From NCBI GenBank assembly GCA_023251415.1, contig JAHEYX010000094.1, positions 1 to 9,807 on the forward strand: a DNA stretch of 9,807 bases, in the 5' to 3' direction. The position numbers and the translations under genes were made by a program. The stretch comes from Chitinophagales bacterium (GTDB lineage Bacteria > Bacteroidota > Bacteroidia > Chitinophagales > CAIODY01). The first letter of the stretch is position 1; the number at the start of each line of letters is the position of its first letter. Positions 1 to 6,360 of the stretch are shown piece after piece. The notes under the pieces were generated by a model. It was not told where the DNA came from. It worked only from the letters and a program-made list of their open reading frames with translations, and did not search any database.

Positions 1-2
1 GC

Positions 3-503
3 TGCATAGCTGTTTTATTTTTGCTGTTACGTTTTTTGGCTTATGCCAATAATTACACTGATTTAAATTGGTGTTATATGTTTATTCCATTTGAATTCAG
101 TTGCTTTCTATTAGGTGGGTTGGCTTATCGCATTTCATGTATCGAAACAGACTTTAGTACCAAAAAATTAATGCACGGATATTGGCTACTACCTGCTTCT
201 TTGTTTATAGTATTGTTTATCCAACTCAATGCATATACGTGTTGGATTTACTATCTGTTAGTGCTAGTAGTATTAATTACTGTAAAGTCAGTTCCACTTT
301 TTATGAAACGAATTGATTTACTGTTAGGGCAATTGAGTTACCCAATTTATTTACAACACTTTTTAGGTATGCTAGTAGTAACAACGCTTATAAAGCAAGC
401 TTCACTTCCGGTTTATTTTTTAGTACTAAGTGTATTGCTTGTTCCATCGTATTTTATACAAGCTTATTACAATAAACTTCGAATTCGTAACCGTTTAAAA
501 TAG
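3..503 (+). CDS. Acyltransferase family 3 (OafA-like) membrane protein, C-terminal part
   Basis: This is the C-terminal 166 residues of an integral membrane acyltransferase. The frame is open to the left edge, so the start lies outside the window; the TTG at 21 is only an internal codon. Numbered from that TTG, hydrophobic segments lie near residues 20-36, 55-70, 74-90, 106-124 and 129-149, and the protein ends in a short basic tail (NKLRIRNRLK). The motif GQLSYPIYLQH (residues 103-113) is the familiar C-terminal signature of acyltransferase family 3, and the earlier FIPFEFSCFLLGG stretch also fits. Members of this family move acetyl or other acyl groups onto extracytoplasmic carbohydrates such as O-antigen or exopolysaccharide. 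The catalytic histidine region would be in the missing N-terminal half. The stop codon TAG lies only 9 bases from the stop of the convergent yifB gene. The family is fairly sure; the substrate is unknown. Confidence 0.8.
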   Translation, partial: CIAVLFLLLRFLAYANNYTDLNWCYMFIPFEFSCFLLGGLAYRISCIETDFSTKKLMHGYWLLPASLFIVLFIQLNAYTCWIYYLLVLVVLITVKSVPLFMKRIDLLLGQLSYPIYLQHFLGMLVVTTLIKQASLPVYFLVLSVLLVPSYFIQAYYNKLRIRNRLK

Positions 504-512
504 CCACAGCAC

Positions 513-2054
513 TTAATTTCCCCAACTTTCACGATCGAGGCTTCGATATTGAATTGCTTCGGCCAGGTGTTCAACTTTTATATCGTTACTGTTTGCCAAA
601 TCAGCAATGGTTCTGCTTACCTTTAATATTCGATCATAAGCTCGCGCCGATAATCCGAGACGCTCCATGGCTGTTTTAAGCAAGTTAGTACAAGCGGTAT
701 TTAAGATGCAGATTTCCTTCAATGTTTTTGCACTCATTTGTGCATTACAATGAATATCCTTATTGTCTTTAAATCGTTCTTCTTGAATAGCTCGGGCAAT
801 TAAAACGCGCTCTCTTACTGATTCACTACGTTCGGTTGGTCTGGAATTGGTTAACTCGCTGAATGGAACCGGCGTAACCTCTACATGCAAATCGATTCGA
901 TCGAGTAGCGGTCCTGAAATTTTATTTAAATATTTTTGTACTACCCCCGGTGCACAAACGCAATCACGTTCGGGATGATTAAAGAATCCACATGGACAAG
1001 GGTTCATTGCAGAAATCAGCATAAGTGAAGCCGGATAATCAACAGTGAATTTTGCGCGCGATATGGTTATTTTTCGTTCTTCCATGGGCTGACGAAGCAC
1101 TTCTAAAACGGTACGTTTAAATTCCGGCAATTCATCTAAAAATAAAACGCCGTTATGCGCTAATGAAATTTCTCCGGGTTGAGGGGAGTTTCCTCCACCA
1201 ACCAATGCTACATCGCTAACGGTATGATGTGGTGAACGAAATGGGCGTACAGATATTAAGGAAGAATGTACCGGAAGCTTTCCGGCAACGCTGTGTATTT
1301 TGGTTGTTTCGAGAGATTCTTGCAATGTCAGCGGAGGTAAGATAGTTGGTAAGCGTTTTGCCAACATGGTTTTACCCGCACCGGGTGGTCCAATTAAAAT
1401 TAAATTATGACCGCCGGCTGCAGCAATCTCCATTGCACGTTTAATATTTTCTTGTCCTTTAACATCTGCGAAATCAAATTCCATAGCTTGTTGTTGCTCG
1501 TAGAATTCTTGTCGCGTATCCACTGTAATGGGTGTAAGGGTCACTTCGCCGTTAAAAAAACCAATAACGTCAGCAATACTTTCTACGCCATATACATCCA
1601 AATTATTTACTATGGCTGCTTCGCGTGCATTTTGTTTTGGAACAAATAAGCCTTTAAATTTTTCTTCGCGCGCTTGAATAGCTATAGGTAATGCTCCTTT
1701 AATTGGTTGTAAGCTGCCATCCAGCGATAGCTCACCCATGAGGATGTATTTTTCTATCTCATCCCCTTTCACTTGTTCACTTGCTACCAGCAAAGCCATT
1801 GCTAGGGTTAAATCGTATGCACTGCCTTCTTTACGAATATCGGCAGGAGCCATATTGATAACGATTTTTCGTCGGGGCATTCGGTAATCGTGCATTTTTA
1901 AAGCACTTTCGATACGATGCATGCTTTCTTTTACTGCACTATCGGGTAAACCTACTAAGAAATACCCCACTCCTTCTGTCAAATTAACTTCTACAGTGAT
2001 TGTAATTGCGCTTACACCATACACTGCACTTCCAAACGTCTTCACTAATGTCAT
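513..2054 (-). CDS. yifB: YifB/ComM family Mg-chelatase-like AAA+ ATPase
   Basis: This is a full-length cytoplasmic AAA+ protein of 513 residues, normal for the family. The ComM member acts as a hexameric helicase that promotes branch migration during natural transformation; that role is transferred from family knowledge and not shown here. Counting from the upstream GTG (516 residues), residues 1-170 form the Lon-like N-terminal domain (VGLPDSAVKES at 37-47, NMAPADIRKEG at 70-80). The Walker A motif GPPGAGKT is at 225-232 and Walker B VLFLDE at 306-311. A cysteine cluster (CPCG at 356-359, C368, C370) follows, then the arginine-rich GLSARAYDRILKVSRTIADL segment of the C-terminal domain at 470-489. 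I chose the ATG at 2054 over the GTG at 2063 because MTLVKTFGSAVYGV matches the usual family start and because the promoter leaves almost no leader before the GTG. It is last in the leftward group but has its own promoter. Confidence 0.95.
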   Translation of the reverse strand: MTLVKTFGSAVYGVSAITITVEVNLTEGVGYFLVGLPDSAVKESMHRIESALKMHDYRMPRRKIVINMAPADIRKEGSAYDLTLAMALLVASEQVKGDEIEKYILMGELSLDGSLQPIKGALPIAIQAREEKFKGLFVPKQNAREAAIVNNLDVYGVESIADVIGFFNGEVTLTPITVDTRQEFYEQQQAMEFDFADVKGQENIKRAMEIAAAGGHNLILIGPPGAGKTMLAKRLPTILPPLTLQESLETTKIHSVAGKLPVHSSLISVRPFRSPHHTVSDVALVGGGNSPQPGEISLAHNGVLFLDELPEFKRTVLEVLRQPMEERKITISRAKFTVDYPASLMLISAMNPCPCGFFNHPERDCVCAPGVVQKYLNKISGPLLDRIDLHVEVTPVPFSELTNSRPTERSESVRERVLIARAIQEERFKDNKDIHCNAQMSAKTLKEICILNTACTNLLKTAMERLGLSARAYDRILKVSRTIADLANSNDIKVEHLAEAIQYRSLDRESWGN

Positions 2055-2063
2055 AACCTCCAC

Positions 2064-2105
2064 TTTTAAGTTCAGGCAAACTTAAAAAATAAAATTAAAA
2101 TACAA
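2064..2105 (-). promoter_or_regulatory. yifB promoter with an overlapping perfect palindrome
   Basis: Read on the minus strand, a TAAGTTTG (2077-2084) matches the Bacteroidota -7 consensus TAnnTTTG exactly. A TTG at 2103-2105 lies 18 bases upstream, at the right distance for the -33 element. Transcription would begin near 2070, giving a leader of about 16 bases before the ATG at 2054. A perfect 9-base inverted repeat (TTTTAAGTT at 2064-2072, AACTTAAAA at 2079-2087, 6-base spacer) covers the -7 element and the predicted start site. It lacks a following T run on either strand, so it does not look like a terminator; it could be an operator. Confidence 0.6.
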
Positions 2106-2120
2106 CAACAATTTTTACAA

Positions 2121-3194
2121 TCAGGTGTTTCCTTGTGCTGCAATTTTACTCAAATAAAAATTATTTGGATTTAATTTTCCGGGTTGCAATTCGCGCCAAA
2201 CCATACAAATTCCTTTGTTAAGAAAAAGATGATTAGCTTGTTTAAAAATTTGAACTTCCTTTTTGTTCAGCGCATTATGTGTGAATTGCCAATTCCGAAT
2301 CATTCCAAAGCCTTTTGCAAATACAACTTTATCGGCAGCAGCCAACATAGCAGCAGCAGTAGATTGGTTCAATGTTGGATGAAAAGTAGCTTGAGTAATA
2401 TAAGCAACCGGAGGCAAGCTCAAATTGTAAACGACAAGTCCAACAAGTTCTTGATGTTGATTATAATATGCCACACTGTATAGGTCTTTTAAATTAGGGT
2501 TGTCATATATACGCCATTGTTGAAAATCGGGTGATTGTTGAATGGCAAATAATTCGGGAAACTCATTTAATACAGCTGTTATGAGTTGATCAACTTGTTG
2601 TATAACCGGCTTATCGTCCTTCATTTGAAATGCTTGTAATGAAGCCTTAGGCATTGCAATTTTTTGTTTTAAAAAGGCGTATGCACAAAAACCGGCTATT
2701 TTCAATTTTGCCTTCAATTTGGAGTTGCCTGATGGCTTATCCAATTGTTTATAGGCGGTGAAAAATGATCCAACTGCTATAGATTGGCTATTTTTATAAG
2801 GCACTTCATAACCTATACGAATAAATGCTTCGCGTAATGCCGTGAAGCCCCATAAAGCCACTATGCCTTGTCTGGTGCATTCATCAAACACTTTTGCAAT
2901 TAACCCTTTGAGAATGTTTTTGCCCCGAAATTCAGGATCAATTAAGGCGTCTTCACATTTACCAGTAAGTACTTTTTCGCCGGACGCAGTTGTAACTACA
3001 ATTCTAATCACGCCATAAAAGCCTACCAATTGTTCATTCACAAACGCTACAATAAAAACACAATTACCATAAACCCCTTGCGTATAAAACCATAAAAAGG
3101 TGTTCAAATCTCGTTTAGAAGTGGGGTGAAATTTATTATAGAATTCAACAATTGTTGGATAATCATTTTCTTCTGCTAATCGGTAACTGACCAT
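2121..3194 (-). CDS. GNAT-like acyltransferase (two-domain)
   Basis: This is a 357-residue protein whose N-terminal part reads as a GNAT acyltransferase. MVSYRLAEENDYPTIVEFYN is the usual first strand and helix, VAFVNEQLVGFYG (49-61) the central strands, and EDALIDPEFRGKNILKGLI (81-99) the acyl-CoA pyrophosphate-binding region. GFTALREAFIRIGYEV (116-131) is the typical segment ending in the 'GF/GY' turn. The CoA loop is slightly degenerate: RGKNIL where RGKGIG is usual. Residues 195-357 look like a second GNAT-like fold (VGLVVYNLSL at 251-260, ending in MVWREL at 331-336), as in other double-GNAT or FemAB-like proteins. No signal peptide or membrane span is seen, so it is probably cytoplasmic. 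Its ATG lies inside the end of the deacetylase-like gene (19-base overlap), implying translational coupling and a shared pathway. The acyl acceptor is unknown; an amino sugar is my inference. Confidence 0.75.
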   Translation of the reverse strand: MVSYRLAEENDYPTIVEFYNKFHPTSKRDLNTFLWFYTQGVYGNCVFIVAFVNEQLVGFYGVIRIVVTTASGEKVLTGKCEDALIDPEFRGKNILKGLIAKVFDECTRQGIVALWGFTALREAFIRIGYEVPYKNSQSIAVGSFFTAYKQLDKPSGNSKLKAKLKIAGFCAYAFLKQKIAMPKASLQAFQMKDDKPVIQQVDQLITAVLNEFPELFAIQQSPDFQQWRIYDNPNLKDLYSVAYYNQHQELVGLVVYNLSLPPVAYITQATFHPTLNQSTAAAMLAAADKVVFAKGFGMIRNWQFTHNALNKKEVQIFKQANHLFLNKGICMVWRELQPGKLNPNNFYLSKIAAQGNT

Positions 3195-4462
3195 GATAAG
3201 GTATTTTCTTTGATGATTTGATCGGGCGAAAGTACTGGAATTTTGGCTTCGTATAAGTAGGCAATAATTTTTTTATAGGCTTTCCAATAATCACCGTAGC
3301 GATAGTCGGAGAAATGCGTGTTATGCCATAATAGCGATAACACACAATTCGTATTATTCCTCTCATAAAAATCAATTATAGTTGTTGCAATTTGATCAGT
3401 TGGGTATTTCATGTATTTTTCAAACGTTCCATCCATAAACGTTAATGGTGCTTCAACAAAATTATACGGCTTTTTAGCTTCTAAATTAAATGGTTGGAAA
3501 GCATTTCCATACGAATTACGAAAGCCAAATTGTTCAGCAAAACCTAATGAAGAATCGAACTCAATTTGTGAGTCGGAAATTTTTTTCCAATCCCGAGAAG
3601 GTAAAAAACGTAAGTAGTGATACCGATTATACGGTTGTAAACGCTGGCCTTTTGCCAACTCTTCGTCGAAGCTCATGGTCGAACTTGATTTATGTAATCC
3701 GTTTGTAAATCCAGCGGCTTTAACTTTTTCTTGCAAGGCACTTTCACGATGAAAATTATAATCTGCGTTTTTGATGCCGGAGTCGCCTCTTCCTTGATTT
3801 ACCAACCAAAAAAATGTCGACTTCATATCGTGTTCAGTATGAATTTTCAATACACGATCAATATTTTTCCAATGTGGTCGTAGTAAAATTTCATTACACA
3901 TTAATTTCACAACAACAGCTATTTGTTTGCGTTTGAGCGCCCATTGGGTATCAAAAAACTTCGATCCATAGAGCGTATCGATATCATGTGATATAAAAAA
4001 AGCGCTTTGCTTTTGCTTGACTTTCAGCTTCCAAGTTGAAAGCAGTTGATTCATGTATTCTTGAACTAAATTTTGTGTAGTATTGGCAAAACGATATTGA
4101 TAGGAGTTTTCAAATTGATATCGTCCAAACTTATCCAAATCATTCATGTCGGCTGATTCCTGAATGCAGTTAACCATATAATAGATGGTTGCTATTAAGT
4201 CGCTTTTACCTTCAGGCGTTTCAATAATTGGATTAACCTTAAAAACTTGCTTATGATTTAATTGAGCAGGATTAGTAGTTAGCAGTTCATAAAAATGGTT
4301 TGCTATCGGTTGTGTGTTTGGATGTTGTAAATCCCAAATCAAATCTGCGTGTGCTGCTTCGTCAACAAACTCCCATGAGAATTGTTGGTTTTTTGCTATC
4401 AGTTGAAGCACATATAAAACAGGAAAGTAAAACGCGGTCTGCTTCTGTATAAATAATTTCAT
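3176..4462 (-). CDS. Polysaccharide deacetylase-like protein (NodB-type fold, Bacteroidota subfamily)
   Basis: This 428-residue protein resembles the Bacteroidota proteins annotated as polysaccharide deacetylases with an extra N-terminal domain. Residues 1-150 are that poorly defined domain. SAFFISHDIDTLYG (153-166) carries the HDID motif, equivalent to the metal-binding/catalytic Asp motif of NodB-type enzymes. HDMKSTFFWLV (211-221) is the usual strand that follows. NGLHKSSST (254-262) supplies the His of the H-x-x-x-S/T metal motif (H257). FDSSLGF (302-308) and LLWHNTHFSD (377-386), with H380, match the later substrate-binding and catalytic motifs. No signal peptide is visible, so action on a cytoplasmic, lipid-linked or nucleotide-linked sugar is possible. 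The stop codon lies 19 bases inside the downstream GNAT gene. Removing an acetyl group and then adding a different acyl group would suit the pair, but this is inference. Confidence 0.8.
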   Translation of the reverse strand: MKLFIQKQTAFYFPVLYVLQLIAKNQQFSWEFVDEAAHADLIWDLQHPNTQPIANHFYELLTTNPAQLNHKQVFKVNPIIETPEGKSDLIATIYYMVNCIQESADMNDLDKFGRYQFENSYQYRFANTTQNLVQEYMNQLLSTWKLKVKQKQSAFFISHDIDTLYGSKFFDTQWALKRKQIAVVVKLMCNEILLRPHWKNIDRVLKIHTEHDMKSTFFWLVNQGRGDSGIKNADYNFHRESALQEKVKAAGFTNGLHKSSSTMSFDEELAKGQRLQPYNRYHYLRFLPSRDWKKISDSQIEFDSSLGFAEQFGFRNSYGNAFQPFNLEAKKPYNFVEAPLTFMDGTFEKYMKYPTDQIATTIIDFYERNNTNCVLSLLWHNTHFSDYRYGDYWKAYKKIIAYLYEAKIPVLSPDQIIKENTLSWSVTD

Positions 4463-4587
4463 GCGATGTTTATTGCCTTAATCTAGTTTAAGTGAATAGC
4501 AAATCTGAAGTTGATTGCTGTTCGCTGCTAAGTTAAGAGAACTATTATAAACACGGTAACAAAAAAGGCTTACATTTAAATTCTAGG
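4463..4587. other. 125-base spacer between two leftward genes
   Basis: This gap separates the stop of the small T9SS protein from the start of the deacetylase-like gene. I see no hairpin with a T run. The best promoter candidate on the minus strand is CAGATTTG (4500-4507), one mismatch from TAnnTTTG, without a convincing -33 element. Whether the two genes share a transcript cannot be decided from the sequence. Confidence 0.4.
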
Positions 4588-5319
4588 CTACAATTTATAC
4601 CAACTACCTGACTTAATTATAGTAGCCTCTTTAACCAATTGATAATATCCGCATCCACTTGAAAATGAAGCGATATCAATAGAAAAGGTACTTTCTTTTA
4701 CTTCTTGGCATTTGAGCAACTGCCCATTCTGATTGTATAAAAAAAGTTGTGCCGTACCATTTAACTTGGGGCAATTAAAATTAAGCTTGGTTTGCGTTGG
4801 AATTGGATATACTTGTAAGTCAGCTGTGCTGATTGTAGTTTCTCCGGCAGAGGCAGCACAAGGACTAACACCTCCGGGCAATAATGAATAATCAAAGACT
4901 ACCGAACTTCCAATCAACAAGGTAGTAACACTGTTTGCCGTATCAATTAACATTGCTCCTGCAACCTTCATAACGGTATCAATACTGCTTCCATTTTTAC
5001 GATTAAAATCAAAACTAGCATTGTTTTTCATAAATACATCCGCAACTAAATAAAAGTTGAAGGTATCTGATACTTCAACATGTGCATTATCTTCCAAGTA
5101 AAAACGCATGAGATAAGTGCTTAAACCTGCAACTTTAAAATGAACACCATTACAAATAAGGTAATTGTGGTAAATCCAAGTAGAGGGGTCAACATAAATA
5201 CTGGTATCTCGACTTATGAGTTCAGTTGAAGCCGGCAGAATGGTAGTTAATTGCGCTTTAGAATTGAATTTGAAGCATAAAAACAAGGCAATAAAAAGGA
5301 TAAAATGTTTTGTTTTCAT
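4588..5319 (-). CDS. Secreted T9SS-sorted protein of unknown function
   Basis: This is a 243-residue exported protein. It starts with a signal peptide (MKTKHFILFIALFLCFKF, likely cleavage after KAQ at 21-23). Residues 171-243 look like a type A T9SS C-terminal sorting domain: YPIPTQTKLNF, then QLFLYNQNGQLLK, then a C-terminal GSWYKL. Such domains take the protein across the outer membrane and usually lead to surface attachment or release. The normal YPNP start is changed here to YPIP. The middle part (residues 55-145) contains alternating strand-like segments such as FYLEDNAHVEV and VFMKNNASFDF, which suggest a small beta-rich domain, possibly a beta-helix; no enzyme motif is recognised. It diverges from lutA and lies upstream of the deacetylase-like gene. 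Export is well supported; the function is not known. Confidence 0.8.
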   Translation of the reverse strand: MKTKHFILFIALFLCFKFNSKAQLTTILPASTELISRDTSIYVDPSTWIYHNYLICNGVHFKVAGLSTYLMRFYLEDNAHVEVSDTFNFYLVADVFMKNNASFDFNRKNGSSIDTVMKVAGAMLIDTANSVTTLLIGSSVVFDYSLLPGGVSPCAASAGETTISTADLQVYPIPTQTKLNFNCPKLNGTAQLFLYNQNGQLLKCQEVKESTFSIDIASFSSGCGYYQLVKEATIIKSGSWYKL

Positions 5320-5333
5320 AGGATTCGTTTTAC

Positions 5334-5361
5334 CAAATATATAACAAATTAATCAAATATA
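5334..5361 (-). promoter_or_regulatory. Two candidate -7 elements for the T9SS protein gene
   Basis: On the minus strand, two perfect TATATTTG boxes (5334-5341 and 5354-5361) match TAnnTTTG, 15 and 35 bases upstream of the ATG. Neither has a clear TTG at the proper -33 distance. The region is very AT-rich, so one or both matches could be chance. Confidence 0.4.
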
Positions 5362-5385
5362 GCTTAGTGTTAAAAATTAATCGTG

Positions 5386-5413
5386 TTGGTTGATGAATAA
5401 ATTTTTAATCTTG
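5386..5413 (+). promoter_or_regulatory. Candidate promoter of the lutA-like gene
   Basis: TTG at 5386-5388 and TAATCTTG at 5406-5413 are separated by 17 bases. This fits the Bacteroidota -33/-7 layout with one mismatch in the -7 box. The start of transcription would fall near 5420, about 20 bases before the ATG at 5443. Confidence 0.45.
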
Positions 5414-5442
5414 CATTTCGAAAATGTAGCAAAATCAAACCC

Positions 5443-6162
5443 ATGACAGTAGATATATTTATACCCTGCTTTATCGACCAACTTTATCCTAATACCGCAT
5501 TCAACATGATTAAGGTATTAGAAAAGGTAGGGTGCAAAGTGAATTATAACGACAAACAAACTTGTTGCGGACAACCTGCATTCAATTCCGGTTTTTGGGA
5601 TGAAGCAAGATCTGTTGGTGCCAAATTCATTCGTGACTTTTCCGGTGCACGCACAGTGGTAACACCTAGTGCATCCTGTTGCGGATTCGTAAAAAACTAT
5701 TATGGAAAGTTGTTCGAAAACTCGGCTATGCATAATGAAAGTCGTTCGGTTGGAAAAAACATCATCGAGTTTAGTGACTTTTTGGTGAATACTTTAAAAG
5801 TAACTGATTTAGGTGCCGAATTAAATGGAACGGCCACTTATCACGACAGTTGTGCCGGTTTACGTGAATGCCATATTAAAAGAGAACCTCGTGCTTTATT
5901 GCAGCAGGTGAAGGGATTAACATTAACTGAAATGGTGGATACTGAAACCTGTTGCGGTTTTGGAGGAACCTTTGCAGTAAAATTCAGTGAAATTTCGAAT
6001 GGCATGGCTACTCAAAAATTAGAAAATGCATTGGCAACAGGTGCTGATTATATTATTTCTACGGATGTCAGTTGTTTAATGCACTTAGAAGGAAAAATCA
6101 ACAAAGAGCAATTACCAATAAAAACCATGCATTTGGTTGATGTATTAGCAAGTGGTTGGTAA
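5443..6162 (+). CDS. lutA: LutA/YkgE-type (Fe-S)-binding cysteine-rich protein
   Basis: This 239-residue protein has the length and motif order of LutA, the subunit with two cysteine-rich (CCG) domains in the LutABC L-lactate oxidation complex. Domain 1 has C9, the CCG at 41-43 and PSASCCG (75-81). Domain 2 has C137 (YHDSCAGLRECH), the CCGFGGTF at 170-177 and STDVSCLMH (206-214). In HdrB-like relatives each domain ends in CxxC; here the first Cys of that pair is Ser76 in domain 1 and Asp208 in domain 2. As far as I recall this is usual for the LutA/YkgE branch and separates it from GlcF and HdrB. The protein should be cytoplasmic and take part in electron transfer during lactate (or a related 2-hydroxy acid) oxidation. 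LutB and LutC are not adjacent: the gene is alone, with its own promoter and terminator. The family is near certain, the substrate less so. Confidence 0.88.
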   Translation: MTVDIFIPCFIDQLYPNTAFNMIKVLEKVGCKVNYNDKQTCCGQPAFNSGFWDEARSVGAKFIRDFSGARTVVTPSASCCGFVKNYYGKLFENSAMHNESRSVGKNIIEFSDFLVNTLKVTDLGAELNGTATYHDSCAGLRECHIKREPRALLQQVKGLTLTEMVDTETCCGFGGTFAVKFSEISNGMATQKLENALATGADYIISTDVSCLMHLEGKINKEQLPIKTMHLVDVLASGW

Positions 6163-6182
6163 AAGAATTCATTTACTTCAAT

Positions 6183-6218
6183 AAAAAAAGGCCTTTCCAT
6201 TGCGGAAAGGCCTTTTTT
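6183..6218. terminator. Bidirectional intrinsic terminator
   Basis: GGCCTTTCC (6190-6198) and GGAAAGGCC (6204-6212) form a perfect 9-base-pair stem with a 5-base loop. It has seven A before it and six T after it, so it can end transcription in both directions: the lutA-like gene from the left and the tRNA from the right. It begins about 20 bases after the lutA stop and reaches to within two bases of the tRNA. Confidence 0.92.
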
Positions 6219-6219
6219 G

Positions 6220-6292
6220 TCGAGGTGGCCAGGCTCGAACTGACGACCCCCTGGTCCCAAACCAGGTACGCTACCAACTGCGCTACACCTCG
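6220..6292 (-). tRNA. tRNA-Pro (anticodon UGG)
   Basis: The minus strand folds into a complete cloverleaf of 73 bases. The acceptor stem CGAGGTG pairs with CACCTCG. The D stem is GCGC/GCGT with loop AGTTGGTA. The anticodon stem CCTGG/CCAGG encloses the loop TTTGGGA, giving anticodon TGG (UGG in RNA). The T stem is GTCAG/CTGGC with loop TTCGAGC, and the discriminator base is A. The 3' CCA is not encoded (the next bases read CAA), so it must be added by the CCA-adding enzyme. The UGG anticodon can read most or all proline codons by wobble. Confidence 0.96.
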
Positions 6293-6312
6293 TTCCTATT
6301 ATTTTAGGACTG

Positions 6313-6342
6313 CAAAGATAAATTTCTTTTTTTTAAAACAAA
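6313..6342 (-). promoter_or_regulatory. Promoter of tRNA-Pro
   Basis: On the minus strand, TTTG (6339-6342) and TATCTTTG (6313-6320) are 18 bases apart and match the Bacteroidota -33 and -7 consensus exactly. Transcription would start roughly 10-15 bases before the mature tRNA 5' end at 6292. Confidence 0.75.
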
Positions 6343-6360
6343 CTTTCCTGCAAAAAATCT

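Noticed and set aside
21..23. TTG as the true start of the acyltransferase
   Set aside because: The frame stays open to the left edge, and a family 3 acyltransferase should be about twice as long, so the gene is cut by the window.
1407..1649. Plus-strand frame of 80 codons opposite yifB
   Set aside because: It lies wholly within a strongly conserved gene on the other strand, and its translation has no recognisable motif or promoter.
2055..2063. GTG at 2063 as the yifB start
   Set aside because: The ATG three codons later matches the family's usual N-terminus and leaves a sensible leader after the predicted transcription start; the GTG cannot be fully excluded.
2064..2087. Inverted repeat upstream of yifB as a terminator for the GNAT gene
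   Set aside because: The stem is AT-rich and no T run follows it on the minus strand, while a promoter -7 box lies within it.
2184..2483. Plus-strand frame of 99 codons opposite the GNAT gene
   Set aside because: It is an antisense shadow of a supported coding region and resembles no family I know.
5443..6162. Glycolate oxidase iron-sulfur subunit (GlcF) or HdrB as identity of the Fe-S protein
   Set aside because: It lacks the N-terminal ferredoxin-like domain of GlcF and the CxxC endings of HdrB; length and motif order fit LutA/YkgE.
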